A stretch of 57,971 nucleotides of DNA from CAYUQT01 sp964596165 (GCA_964596165.1 CAZQTW010000041.1:1-57971); one strand, 5' to 3'. Numbered from the stretch's first letter, positions 30,891-39,798 are shown. Numbers and translations are program-made. Notes: generated from the letters alone by a model not told the origin.

Positions 30891-30978
30891 TATGGGTCAT
30901 GTGTTTTCTTTTGGGGCAGTACCCCCCAGGCCAAACCGACATAAGTTATTTTTAATTAGTAGGTTAAGTTAGAATGGT

Positions 30979-30999
30979 CCGGTGTCACTTGAAGACCGG
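30979..30999 (-). terminator. Stem-loop downstream of the PH-domain gene
   Basis: CCGGT and ACCGG arms (five bases), with an inner TCA/TGA pairing, lie 24-44 bases past the stop at 31023. AT-rich sequence follows on the minus strand without a clean T-run. It may end the transporter transcript before the gntR promoter. Confidence 0.35.
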
Positions 31000-31022
31000 T
31001 AGGCAGGATTCGGATTCGGTGC

Positions 31023-31640
31023 TTAGAGCCCCTGACCTGCACCATCCTTGTGACATCTGCTGAGAGCGGCGCGAACACGTTCATGGACATCAAGGGGATG
31101 GTTGATGTTCTCCCAGGCCGCCTCCACGCCACCCGTTCCGGCCGTGGCGAAACCGATGGTGCCGAGTCCCAAGGCTCGTTCATAGATCGTCAGTGACAGG
31201 AACGTGTTTTGGATGCGGGTCAGTTGACATTCGAAGATGTCGACGTTCAGAACGCCTCGGACGCACATGACACGCCGATTAGTCAGGACGTAGAGTCGGC
31301 TGACCCATTGGAGCGCCGCGACCACGAGTCGTGCGACGGCCAACACTACGGCGATCTTGACGAGCAAAGGCCGGCTCATCCCGACGGATTCGAGGGCTCG
31401 GCCGAGAGGGGCCGACAGCGCCACGACCAAGGCCACCGCCAGCAACGTTCGGAACGAGGTGAACACAATGAACCACATCGAGGGCTTTATTTTCAGTTCG
31501 ACGATTTCGCCGCCGTCCAGGAGGTGGGCGGGAATGGGCTGCGCATCCGCATAAGCATCTTCGTTGGCGGCGGCATTGGCCTCGACCATCGCCGGTTGAC
31601 ACGGCCCCGAGATTTCTGAACGCTCGTGTGCGTTTGTCAT
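31023..31640 (-). CDS. PH-domain (bPH2/YdbS-like) membrane protein
   Basis: A 205-residue protein. After a 60-residue charged N-terminus, two hydrophobic helices (WFIVFTSFRTLLAVALVVALSA and LLVKIAVVLAVARLVVAAL) precede a bacterial PH-like domain. That domain has the hallmarks SRLYVLTNRRVMCVRGVLNVDIFECQLTRIQN and LGTIGFATAG, ending WENINHPLDVHERVRAAL. The start at 31640 has GGAAGG upstream. It is the last gene of the minus-strand ABC/hpt set, 28 bases after hpt. The family is membrane-anchored with unknown ligands, often near transport or stress genes. Confidence 0.82.
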   Translation of the reverse strand: MTNAHERSEISGPCQPAMVEANAAANEDAYADAQPIPAHLLDGGEIVELKIKPSMWFIVFTSFRTLLAVALVVALSAPLGRALESVGMSRPLLVKIAVVLAVARLVVAALQWVSRLYVLTNRRVMCVRGVLNVDIFECQLTRIQNTFLSLTIYERALGLGTIGFATAGTGGVEAAWENINHPLDVHERVRAALSRCHKDGAGQGL

Positions 31641-31668
31641 GAACCTTCCGCCGCTAGCGACTCCTGCA

Positions 31669-32223
31669 TCATACCATCGGCCGATGCGTGGGACATAGCC
31701 CGGGCTTGAGGACGGCAATATCGGGGAAGTTGCGGTAGTGGCCGTTGTAGTCGAGTCCGTAGCCCACGACGAAGACATCCTCGACGTCAAAACCGACAAG
31801 GTCGGGTTTCAGGTCGGGCGGGGCCTTGTCGGGCTTTCGCAAGAGGACGCACGTTCGCAGGCTTGCCGGGCCTTGCCGTGCCAATTCGGCCAGGACCAAC
31901 CGCAAGGTCTGGCCTGTGTCCAGGATGTCGTCCACGATCAGCACATCGCGTCCCGTCACGTCGACGTGCGACGAATACACGATCTGGGCCGGTCGCGATC
32001 GACTTCCGTGATAGCTGGATACGGTGATCAGGCCGATCTTCATCTTCATGGGCAGGCGACGGATCAGGTCCGCCACGAAGATGATCGCCCCGGAGAGGAT
32101 GGCGACGATGATCAAGCCCTGCTCGGAGTTGCCGTACCATTCGCCGACGGCGTCGGCCATTTCGCGAATGCGGGCGGCGATGCGGTCCCGCGAGACGATG
32201 ATGCGATCGATGTCAGCCTGCAT
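31669..32223 (-). CDS. hpt: Hypoxanthine phosphoribosyltransferase
   Basis: A 184-residue enzyme of the type I PRTase fold. It salvages hypoxanthine/guanine with PRPP. The PPi/PRPP loop is VLIVDDILDTGQTL, with the two adjacent acidic residues and DTGQT loop characteristic of HPRT. Other blocks are VAILSGAIIFVADLIRR (substrate loop), TVSSYHGSRS (flexible loop with SY) and VGFDVEDVFVVGYGLDYNGHYRN (purine-binding region). The ATG at 32223 overlaps the end of the ABC permease gene by 11 bases, so they share an mRNA. A longer start gives a non-conserved extension. In many bacteria hpt neighbours tilS/ftsH; here it follows an ABC permease. Confidence 0.93.
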   Translation of the reverse strand: MQADIDRIIVSRDRIAARIREMADAVGEWYGNSEQGLIIVAILSGAIIFVADLIRRLPMKMKIGLITVSSYHGSRSRPAQIVYSSHVDVTGRDVLIVDDILDTGQTLRLVLAELARQGPASLRTCVLLRKPDKAPPDLKPDLVGFDVEDVFVVGYGLDYNGHYRNFPDIAVLKPGLCPTHRPMV

Positions 32224-33826
32224 CGGGTTGCACGGTGGGCGCGCGTCTGCGCCGACGTTCCTTTCCAAAGCCGAAGTACAGACGACCCGACTTGCCGATG
32301 ATGGTCAGCGCAAGAATCGCCGTGATACCGGGCGCGGCGAACAGCGGGCTGAATGCCAGGGGCTGCCGGATCAGGACGTACACCATGATCAGGATCGGCG
32401 CGATGCCGAGAAGAATGACAACCACGAACCAGGTCCACTTCATGCCGCGCGCGAACCAGCCCCAGAAGAACCAGAGAAAGACGCCGATGCCGACGGCGGC
32501 GAGGTTCTGAACGAGGTGCATTTCGCGGGGCTTGATGGCCTCGTTGAGCATCCACCAGACTCCTCCGCCCACCTGGAGGGCTGCGGCCACACGACCGATC
32601 ACGCCCAGGAAATGCACGATGGGGGGAGCGGCGCTCGCCGAGGTCTCCGCGGCCACTTCGCGGGTCTGAAACAGCGCGACGGCCAGCAGGACCAGCGCGG
32701 CCACGTAGAAGAGGGCGTAGCCGAACAGCCACAAGACGTGGCCGGCTGGAATGGGCCGTCGCAGAATGACCGCGTCGCTGACCCAGAAATACTGCATGTT
32801 GGGGATGACGGCGTAGACGGTTCGCGCCAGGATTTGGGCCGTGCGGGCACCGGCCTTGGCGATTCGGGGCCTGACGGCGCGTGTTTCCTCGACCTCAACC
32901 GGTTCGTTTGGCGATGGCGCGCCCGGTGCGGTCGTGGTGGTCCCGGCGGACGGGATTTCCGCAAGGAGCCGTGAGGCGGCCTCGGTGTCGGTCCCGGAAG
33001 GCTGAGTTGCTGCCAGCGGTTTGTACGTCGGAAACGCATAGGACTGGAAGAAGTAGTCCGACATGAGCCCGAGCGCCAGGACGAAAAAGCACACCAGAAG
33101 GGTCATGACCTGCCCGAGGCGCGTTGACGCGGCCAAAGCCACCCCGTTGAGGATCATGACGGCGAACCAGATGAGCAACACGGCGGTCGGGAGCTGCGTG
33201 CCGGCCATGTCCTTGGCGAACGGTTGGAATTGCCAGTTCTTGTCAATGAATCCGACCAGCAGGGAAGCCAGGGTCAGCAGGATCACCCCCACCACCAGCG
33301 AGGTTGACGAGAAGTGCCATCCGTAGAAATAGTTGGTGAACACCGCGATACCGACGGCGATCAGCACGGCGCCGCAACCGAACAGAATCACGGGCCAATC
33401 AAAGCGTTGACTGCTGGCCTGCATGACCCCGTGGCGGGCGTTGAGAAAGAAGACCAACGCGCAGACATAGCAGGCTACGGTCAGTGCCCCTGCAAGACCG
33501 AGGAATTTGCCCAGGACGAAGATCGGACGGCTCACCGGCTTGCTGATGACGGTGAGGACGGTCTTGTTCTCGATTTCGCGGCTGAACACCCCGGCCGAAC
33601 TGAAGCCGGCCAGAAGCAGCCCGCCGATGAGCAGGGTACTCAGGCCGAGATCGTACATCATCTTGTTGTCGTCGTAGATCTCTTCGCTGGGGGAGGTGCT
33701 GAACGCCGCCACCATGGTGTTGATCGTCAGACACCCCACGATCACCAGTACCAATAGCCCGAACACCGGCTGGCGAATGGTCTCCGTAAACGTGTTTTTT
33801 ACAATGGCTAAGAGCTTGTCGAGCAT
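32213..33826 (-). CDS. ABC-2 type transporter permease
   Basis: A 537-residue polytopic protein. The N-terminal ABC-2 half has FTETIRQPVFGLLVLVIVGCLT (first helix), an extracytoplasmic loop, LLIGGLLLAGFSSAGVFSREIENKTVLTVISKPVSRPIFVLGKFLGL (signature region of the ABC-2/GldF-like branch), then further helices to about 260. A hydrophilic proline-rich stretch of roughly 60 residues (SGTDTEAASRL to ARTAQILART) interrupts it. Four or five more helices follow. The C-terminal half resembles membrane proteins without known function. No ATPase is next to it on this strand; the plus-strand ATPase at 38605 is the nearest. The SREIENKTVLTVISKPVSR block is similar to SKEVSDRQIYTIATKPIPR in the permease at 39791. 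Confidence 0.85.
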   Translation of the reverse strand: MLDKLLAIVKNTFTETIRQPVFGLLVLVIVGCLTINTMVAAFSTSPSEEIYDDNKMMYDLGLSTLLIGGLLLAGFSSAGVFSREIENKTVLTVISKPVSRPIFVLGKFLGLAGALTVACYVCALVFFLNARHGVMQASSQRFDWPVILFGCGAVLIAVGIAVFTNYFYGWHFSSTSLVVGVILLTLASLLVGFIDKNWQFQPFAKDMAGTQLPTAVLLIWFAVMILNGVALAASTRLGQVMTLLVCFFVLALGLMSDYFFQSYAFPTYKPLAATQPSGTDTEAASRLLAEIPSAGTTTTAPGAPSPNEPVEVEETRAVRPRIAKAGARTAQILARTVYAVIPNMQYFWVSDAVILRRPIPAGHVLWLFGYALFYVAALVLLAVALFQTREVAAETSASAAPPIVHFLGVIGRVAAALQVGGGVWWMLNEAIKPREMHLVQNLAAVGIGVFLWFFWGWFARGMKWTWFVVVILLGIAPILIMVYVLIRQPLAFSPLFAAPGITAILALTIIGKSGRLYFGFGKERRRRRAPTVQPDAG

Positions 33827-34183
33827 GCCGAATCAACCTTGACCTCACGGTGGGGTTGCGACAGACTGCAATCCGAGCCGGAATCTCCCGGAGTGTATCC
33901 ACCGATTACAGGGAATTATGCTTGCTGACGGGCGTTCTGAAAAGCCCCCGTCGGCCACAAAAGAGAGAATTGCGGCGTCCGGGGTTGTCTGCCATCGCGT
34001 TCCGGCGAACAATAGACGCAGCCCGAGGCACTGGACAGGAACCCTTCCAGGGGCTAACTTACTGTTCTGTGAGTTCCATTGGGCAATACGCCCGTGGTCG
34101 AGGGGGGCGGATTCATATCCGTGACGGAGTGGTAACGGACAGCGGCACACTTGCCGGAGATTGAGGAACCGAGCGACGCAGTT
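33827..34183. promoter_or_regulatory. Divergent intergenic region between the ABC permease and the SPFH run
   Basis: This 357-base gap separates the minus-strand permease/hpt/PH set from the plus-strand SPFH/ABC run, so both sets should have promoters here. No clear -35/-10 pair was found on either strand. A CCCGTCGG/GGGCGT-rich patch occurs near 33930-33955. No gene is supported. Confidence 0.4.
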
Positions 34184-36325
34184 ATGGCCCAGTCAGCGAG
34201 ACGTGCGGAAGTTGTCAGCCTGAGCGGCTTGTGCCTCCAAGTGGTGTTCTTCGCCGTGGTATTGCTGGTGGCGCTGTGGAACGGGTCCCACGCGACGTTC
34301 GGTGCCTCTTTCTACATATTGGGCGGCGTGATTGTCTGGTTGGGCACGCTGCTGATCTTTCATCAGCAGAAGCTCGTGCGGCTGGAGGCCTTGGAGGCCG
34401 AACAGATCCGGCGCGACCGTCACTCGGTAGGTGCCGAGGCGATATTCGACGAGGGGCGCGACGTGGCGGGCGGTCTGATGGCGGCCCGTGCCCGGCTGGA
34501 ATGGATGGAGAAATGGTTGCTTCCGCTGTTCGGGCTCTTGACGTCGCTGTACCTCATCGGCACCGGGGTTTTCCTGAGCAAGTGGTACCTGACTTATCCG
34601 ATAGGGTCGGATGAGTGGCCCGTTGTGGAGAATGCCAGTGTGACGTTGGCATTCTTGGGCGGCGTGGCGTTCGTCAGCTTTCTGTTCAGCCGGTATGCGG
34701 TGGGGATGGCTCGGGTCGGGGCGGAATGGCGGTTGCTCCGTGCTGGGGGGAGCTATTTGACGGGCAATGCGCTCATTTCGGGGCTTACGGCGGCGATGCT
34801 CGGCATCGTGGCCTATGGGAAAGACCTGCCCGAACAGGTCTTCGCGAAGGTCATTCCGGTGGTGATGTGCGTGATCGGCGCGGAGATCATCCTCAATCTC
34901 ATCTTGGACGTCTATCGACCGCGCCGGCCCGGCGAAGTTCCTCGCGCGGCGATTGACAGCCGTCTGTTGGGTTTGATTAGCGAACCCGGCGGAATCGCAC
35001 GGACCATTGCCGAGGCGGTGAACTATCAGTTCGGATTCGAAGTCAGCAAGACGTGGTTTTATCAGCTTCTTCAGCGGTGGGCGCTCGTATTGGTCGGCGC
35101 CGCGGTCGCCATTATGTTCCTGATGAGCTGTCTGGTGATCGTCGAACCGGGAGAACAGGCGGTGGTTGAGCGGTTTGGCAGTCCGCTGGGGCTTGCCGAT
35201 CGGTCCATCAAGCCGCTGGGGCCCGGGCCGCATGTGAAGTTGCCTTGGCCGATCGATCGGGCGACGCGGTATCCGGTGGATCGCGTGAGGAGCATTCTGC
35301 TGGGCTTTGGTCCGTCCAAAAAGAAGGCGTCGCAACTCGAACCGGAGCCCAACCTGATTCTTTGGACGAGTGGAGGGCACGGTCCCGGGGAGGAGCTCGA
35401 CTTCGTTCTTCCCGTGAAGCCGAGGTCGGGGGAAAGGGGTCCGACCGTGAGTCGTCCGACGACGGCGACGGCGCGAGAGGCGGAGTCCGAGGCTTCGAAG
35501 GCTCCGGCGGTCAACCTGCTGAGAATCGACGTGCCGGTACTGTATCGTGTGAACGACTTGTATCAGTATGCCTTTCGGTATGCCAATCCCGAGACGCTGA
35601 TCGAAAGCGCGGCGTACGGCGAGCTCGTCAAGTATGTTGCCAGCCGCGATCTGGACGAGATGCTGGCCATTTCACGGACCGAGGCGACGCGTGAGCTTCA
35701 ACGGCTCATTCAGGTCCGTTGCGATCAACTGGGAGTGGGCGTCGAGATCACGACGGTGGCTCTGGAGAATCTTCATCCTCCGCAGCCGGTGGCGAAGGAG
35801 TTCGAGGCGTACCTCAACGCCCGGTACGAGGCGGGAGAGGCCTTGGCCAAGGCGGAGGGGTATGCGACGAAGACGCTGGCGGAATGCGTGGGCAGCCGTC
35901 GACTGGCCGATCGGTTGGCGCAAGCGATCGAGCGTGTTCAGCAGCTTGTCGCGGAGGGGGCATCCGAGGCGGAGGTGAACAAGGCTCGCGAGGATGTGGA
36001 GACGCTGTTCGCGGGCAGAGCGGGCGTGAGCGACGGCGTCAGCGGTCAGGCCGCCGAGATCATCGCCATGGCTCGGGCGGAACGGTGGTTGGAGGAGAAC
36101 CTTGCCCGGGGCCGTGTGGACAGTTTCAAGAAGGAGCTGCCGGGCTATCAGGCGTCGCCGCAGCTTTACAAGGTGCGGCGATACGTTGAGGTGATGATCA
36201 ACGGTCTTCGTGATGCGAACAAGTACGTCATAGCGCGGGACGGTGAAGTCTTCCTCCGGTACGACAGTCAGGAACGGGAGAAGGTTCAACTGGAGGATAT
36301 CGACTACAACGTTCCACCGGGATAA
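34184..36325 (+). CDS. Polytopic SPFH-domain protein (HflK-like)
   Basis: About 713 residues. Unlike ordinary HflK, which has one membrane helix, it has about seven hydrophobic segments in the first 330 residues (for example LCLQVVFFAVVLLVALW, LLPLFGLLTSLYLIGTGVFL, LISGLTAAMLGIVAYG, LVLVGAAVAIMFLMSCLVIV). The SPFH domain then begins VEPGEQAVVERFGSPLG and continues through LPWPIDRATRYPVDRV; a later part, VLYRVNDLYQYAFRYANPETLIESAAYGELVKYVASRDLDEML, matches the HflK/flotillin core. A coiled-coil follows (EAYLNARYEAGEALAKAEGYA). The start at 34184 is uncertain: it lacks a strong Shine-Dalgarno sequence, and a TTG at 34151 is possible. Three SPFH genes lie in a row here. Confidence 0.85.
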   Translation: MAQSARRAEVVSLSGLCLQVVFFAVVLLVALWNGSHATFGASFYILGGVIVWLGTLLIFHQQKLVRLEALEAEQIRRDRHSVGAEAIFDEGRDVAGGLMAARARLEWMEKWLLPLFGLLTSLYLIGTGVFLSKWYLTYPIGSDEWPVVENASVTLAFLGGVAFVSFLFSRYAVGMARVGAEWRLLRAGGSYLTGNALISGLTAAMLGIVAYGKDLPEQVFAKVIPVVMCVIGAEIILNLILDVYRPRRPGEVPRAAIDSRLLGLISEPGGIARTIAEAVNYQFGFEVSKTWFYQLLQRWALVLVGAAVAIMFLMSCLVIVEPGEQAVVERFGSPLGLADRSIKPLGPGPHVKLPWPIDRATRYPVDRVRSILLGFGPSKKKASQLEPEPNLILWTSGGHGPGEELDFVLPVKPRSGERGPTVSRPTTATAREAESEASKAPAVNLLRIDVPVLYRVNDLYQYAFRYANPETLIESAAYGELVKYVASRDLDEMLAISRTEATRELQRLIQVRCDQLGVGVEITTVALENLHPPQPVAKEFEAYLNARYEAGEALAKAEGYATKTLAECVGSRRLADRLAQAIERVQQLVAEGASEAEVNKAREDVETLFAGRAGVSDGVSGQAAEIIAMARAERWLEENLARGRVDSFKKELPGYQASPQLYKVRRYVEVMINGLRDANKYVIARDGEVFLRYDSQEREKVQLEDIDYNVPPG

Positions 36326-36337
36326 TCGGAGCCATCG

Positions 36338-37345
36338 ATGAAACGCAATCTTCCCTCCGTGGTGGCGGGGGTGGCGCTGGTCGTCATCCTGTTGATCTAC
36401 GCCATGACCTACCAGGTTCGGTTCACCGAGGTGGCGATCGAGACCACCTTCGGCAAGCCCAGCGCGCCGATTGAGACGGCGGGGCTCGGTTTCAAATGGC
36501 CGTGGCCGATCCAGGGCGTCGTGAAGTACGACAAGCGTATCCGCACGCTGGATTCGCCCGAGGAGCAGTGCCAGACTCAGGATCGCCAGATTCTGATCAT
36601 GACGAGCTTCTGCGGCTGGCGGATCAAGGACGCCGTTGCGTTTCTCACGAAGCTTGAGAACGTTCGCGAGGCGGAGGACCGGTTGCGCAAGCATCTTCGA
36701 AGCGAGATCGGCGCGGTGGTCGGTCGGCGCAATTTCGGCGAGTTCGTTTCGACGAATCCGCAGGAACTGAAACTGTCGCAGATCGAGGAGGAGATCAAGA
36801 AGGGGGTTGCCGAGCGCGTGGGGCAGTACGGGATTGGCATCGAGATGTTGGGGATTCGTCGGATCAGCCTGCCGCAGAGCACGACGGAGAAGGTTTTCGC
36901 ACAGATGCGGGCGGAACGGACGGCGATGGCCGAGAAGACGAAGAGCGAGGGCGAGGCGACGGCCCGCCGGATCAAGTCGCGTGCGGAGTCGGCGCGGAAC
37001 CAGATCCTCTCGTTTGCCGCGCGCAAGGCGCAGCAGATTCGGGCGGAGGGTGCGGCGGCGGCGGCCGAGGAGTACAAGGTCTTCAGCGAGGACGAGGATT
37101 TCGCCACGTTTCTCCGGACGTTGGAGTTCATGGAGAAGGTCTTTGAGAAGCGAACGATTTTCTTTCTGGACGCCAGCATTCCCGGTGTCCAGATGTTGAA
37201 GGAAGACCGTCCGATTCTCGGCAGCGAGCTCAAGTTGGCCGTCCCCAAGGGTGTTCCGACGACGGCTCCCGGCAAGAAGACCTCCGCGGCGCCGGTCGGC
37301 GGCGAGCGCCTTCGTGATGCGGCCATTCAGGAGCCCAAGCCGTGA
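36338..37345 (+). CDS. HflC-like SPFH protein
   Basis: A 335-residue membrane-anchored protein. One N-terminal helix (VVAGVALVVILLIYAMTY) precedes the SPFH domain (VRFTEVAIETTFGKPSAPIETAGLGFKWPWPIQGVVKYDKRIRTLD), then RILIMTSF-type and ERVGQYGIGIEMLGIRRISLP, followed by a basic-acidic coiled coil (AEKTKSEGEATARRIKSRAES) as in HflC. The last 50 residues are a proline/alanine-rich tail. It lies 12 bases after the polytopic SPFH gene and its stop overlaps the GTG start of the next SPFH gene, so the trio is one operon. HflC with HflK normally forms a cage around FtsH; no FtsH is in the window. Confidence 0.88.
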   Translation: MKRNLPSVVAGVALVVILLIYAMTYQVRFTEVAIETTFGKPSAPIETAGLGFKWPWPIQGVVKYDKRIRTLDSPEEQCQTQDRQILIMTSFCGWRIKDAVAFLTKLENVREAEDRLRKHLRSEIGAVVGRRNFGEFVSTNPQELKLSQIEEEIKKGVAERVGQYGIGIEMLGIRRISLPQSTTEKVFAQMRAERTAMAEKTKSEGEATARRIKSRAESARNQILSFAARKAQQIRAEGAAAAAEEYKVFSEDEDFATFLRTLEFMEKVFEKRTIFFLDASIPGVQMLKEDRPILGSELKLAVPKGVPTTAPGKKTSAAPVGGERLRDAAIQEPKP

Positions 37346-38592
37346 GCGAGTTTCAGGATCACCCGACGCACGACGAGCCGCCGCTCGGCACCGGCGGCGC
37401 GGAGGAGCGATTGGATCCGGCGAATCAGTCGCTGGCGGATGCGCTCCGCGTCAGTTTTTGGATTCTCAAGGCGGTGATGTTGCTTCTGGCGATCGCCTTT
37501 TTGGGCTGGTCGAGGCATTCGGGTTTCTTCACGGTCCCGCCGCAGAAACAGGCACTGGTTTTGCGTTTCGGCGCCCTGAAGGGCGCCGGCGTCCCCCGGG
37601 ATCCGGGCCGGCATTGGTCGTGGCCTTATCCGATTGAAAGCCGCGAGATGGTTGATGTCCGGGTGAAATCACTGGAAATCGACACGTTCTTTCCCCGGTT
37701 GACCGCCAAGGAGAAGACTCAGACGCTCGACGGATTGATGATGCGAATGGGGGCCCTGACGCCGGGGACGGACGGCTGTCTGATCAGCGGCGACCGCAAC
37801 CTGCTCCATGCCTTGTGGTCGATGGAATATCGGATCACGGACGCCCGTGCATTCCTGGAAAACATCTCGGACGAGCAGACGATCGTGAAGGCGGTACTCG
37901 ACAACGCCGTGCTTCGGACCGTGGCTCATTTCAAGGCGGACGACCTGCTCAGCGATCGCATTTCGGCGATTCAGATGGAGGTTTCAAAGCAGGTGAGCGA
38001 ACGGTTGGCCGAGTTGAACGCCGGCATCACGGTTTTGTCGGTAAACGTGAAGATGCCGACGGCGCCCTTGCAGGTTCGTTCCGCGTTTCTGGCGGTCAAT
38101 GAGGCGGTCAGCGAGGCGGATCAGAAAGAGATCGAGGCTCATCGCGAGGCGGCGCGGATCTTGAACGACGTAGCGGGTCCGGGCTATGAGAAATTGGTGG
38201 CGGCCCTCGAGCGGTACGAGGAGGCTCGCGGCGCCGGCGACAAGAAGACGGCCGAGACGGCGCAACAGGAGATCGACGCGATTCTGTTGAGCAACGAGAC
38301 GAAGGGGCAGGCGGGCGTCATGATCGACAAGGCCCGCAGTTACAAGACCGACCTGATTCAGAACGTACGGGCTGAGGCCAATTACTTCCGCCGTCTTAAA
38401 GCGCAGCTCGGCAACAATCGGGAAATCGTGTTGCAGCGGTTGTGGGACAACACGAAGCAGAAGTTGCTGGAGGACGCGGACACCAAGGTCTACGTGCCGA
38501 AAGGCGAGCCGGTCATCATCGATTTCAACAAGCCTTCGCGTTGGGATCAGGCGGACAAGAAGGCCAAGCTGGAAGCCGAGAAACCCAAGTGA
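37342..38592 (+). CDS. HflK-like SPFH protein (third of the trio)
   Basis: A 416-residue protein. A 45-residue acidic N-terminus precedes one membrane helix (ILKAVMLLLAIAFLGW). The SPFH domain begins FTVPPQKQALVLRFGALKGAG and includes PGRHWSWPYPIESREMVDVRVKSLEID; a DAVLRTV-type stretch (VLDNAVLRTVAHFKADDLL) and NVKMPTAPLQVRSAFLAVNEAV follow, typical of HflK. A long helical coiled coil runs to the C-terminus (ALERYEEARGAGDKKTAETAQ), then KVYVPKGEPVIIDF. The GTG start overlaps the upstream stop. Thirteen bases separate it from the ABC ATPase gene, linking the SPFH trio to the transporter. Confidence 0.87.
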   Translation: MSEFQDHPTHDEPPLGTGGAEERLDPANQSLADALRVSFWILKAVMLLLAIAFLGWSRHSGFFTVPPQKQALVLRFGALKGAGVPRDPGRHWSWPYPIESREMVDVRVKSLEIDTFFPRLTAKEKTQTLDGLMMRMGALTPGTDGCLISGDRNLLHALWSMEYRITDARAFLENISDEQTIVKAVLDNAVLRTVAHFKADDLLSDRISAIQMEVSKQVSERLAELNAGITVLSVNVKMPTAPLQVRSAFLAVNEAVSEADQKEIEAHREAARILNDVAGPGYEKLVAALERYEEARGAGDKKTAETAQQEIDAILLSNETKGQAGVMIDKARSYKTDLIQNVRAEANYFRRLKAQLGNNREIVLQRLWDNTKQKLLEDADTKVYVPKGEPVIIDFNKPSRWDQADKKAKLEAEKPK

Positions 38593-38604
38593 GAGGATGG
38601 GTGA

Positions 38605-39798
38605 ATGAGCACGGACGGGACGCCCGTCGTCGAGACCATCGCGCTGACCAAGGTCTTCAAGGACTTCTGGCGGCGGGACCGTGTCGTTGCGGTCAACGAT
38701 CTTGACCTTCAAATCGAGCCGGGGGAGGTCTTCGGACTTCTGGGTCCCAACGGTTCGGGCAAGAGCACGACGATCAAGATCGTCCTCGGCTTGCTTTATC
38801 CGACGCGGGGTCGGGCGTTGGTCTTCGGCCGGTCGCCGACGGAGGTGGCGGTCAAGAGCCGAATCGGCTATTTGCCCGAGGAGTCCTACCTCTATCGGTT
38901 TTTGAATGCGCGCGAGACGCTCGACTACTACGCCCGTCTGTTTCGCTATCCGCGACGGGAGCGGTTGCGTCGCATCGACATGCTGTTGGACATGGTGGGG
39001 CTAGCCGGTGTGGCGCGGCGTCGGGTCGGCGAATACTCGAAGGGCATGGCCCGGCGAATCGGATTGGCGCAAGCGTTGATCAACGATCCCGACCTGCTGA
39101 TCCTCGACGAGCCGACGACGGGTCTGGATCCGCTCGGGACGAGGCAGATCAAGAACCTGATCTCCGACGAACTGAAACGTCGCGGCAAGACGGTGCTCTT
39201 GTGCAGTCATCTCTTGGGCGACGTGGAGGACGTGTGCGATCGGGTATGCATTCTCTACGGCGGCCGGCGGCGGGCCCTGGGCGACATCCACGAATTGCTG
39301 AGCCGTAACGAACTGACTCAAATCACGACCGAGAAGTTGGACGCGCAGACCATCGAGCAGGTTCGACAGATCATTCATCGGCGCGAGGGGAAGGAACTTC
39401 TCAGCGTGTCCGCCCCCAGCGACAAGTTGGAGACCTTCTTTCTGCGGATTGTCCGCGAGGCGAAGGAGGCCAAGCTGGACACGGCGGGCGTCTCCGAAGG
39501 CACCGGGGTTGCGGCGTTCCTTCGCGGGCCGGAACCTGAGGGAAAGGAGGTCATCGAGGACCTCGTCTCGGCCGGGGCACGGGCGGAAGAAACGATGGAG
39601 GCGGTTCCGTCCTCCGGAGAGCCCACGGCCGAGCCCCAGACTGCCGTGATCGAGCAACTCGTTGAAGCGACGTCGGAGAAGCAAACCGAACCGGCCGAGG
39701 CGCCGGCCGAAGACGAGTCGGAGGCGCCGGCGGCAGACCGGAGCGTCATTGACTCGCTGATTCGGCCGACCGAGAAGGAGGGCGAGCGTAGTGCGTAG
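38605..39798 (+). CDS. ABC transporter ATP-binding protein with long acidic tail
   Basis: A 397-residue ATPase. Walker A is GPNGSGKST (47-55), the signature motif is EYSKGMARR (143-151) and Walker B is LLILDEP (164-170), with TTGLDP D-loop and the H-loop in CSHLLGDVEDVCD. This matches the ABC-2 (CcmA-like) family. Beyond the normal domain (about 240 residues) are roughly 150 extra residues, including a glutamate/proline-rich stretch with EEAPAED-type composition to the end. Its role may be to couple with a partner. The start ATG follows AGAGGATGGGTGA. The stop overlaps the permease start at 39791, so they are one unit. It is the only ABC ATPase in the window. Confidence 0.92.
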   Translation: MSTDGTPVVETIALTKVFKDFWRRDRVVAVNDLDLQIEPGEVFGLLGPNGSGKSTTIKIVLGLLYPTRGRALVFGRSPTEVAVKSRIGYLPEESYLYRFLNARETLDYYARLFRYPRRERLRRIDMLLDMVGLAGVARRRVGEYSKGMARRIGLAQALINDPDLLILDEPTTGLDPLGTRQIKNLISDELKRRGKTVLLCSHLLGDVEDVCDRVCILYGGRRRALGDIHELLSRNELTQITTEKLDAQTIEQVRQIIHRREGKELLSVSAPSDKLETFFLRIVREAKEAKLDTAGVSEGTGVAAFLRGPEPEGKEVIEDLVSAGARAEETMEAVPSSGEPTAEPQTAVIEQLVEATSEKQTEPAEAPAEDESEAPAADRSVIDSLIRPTEKEGERSA

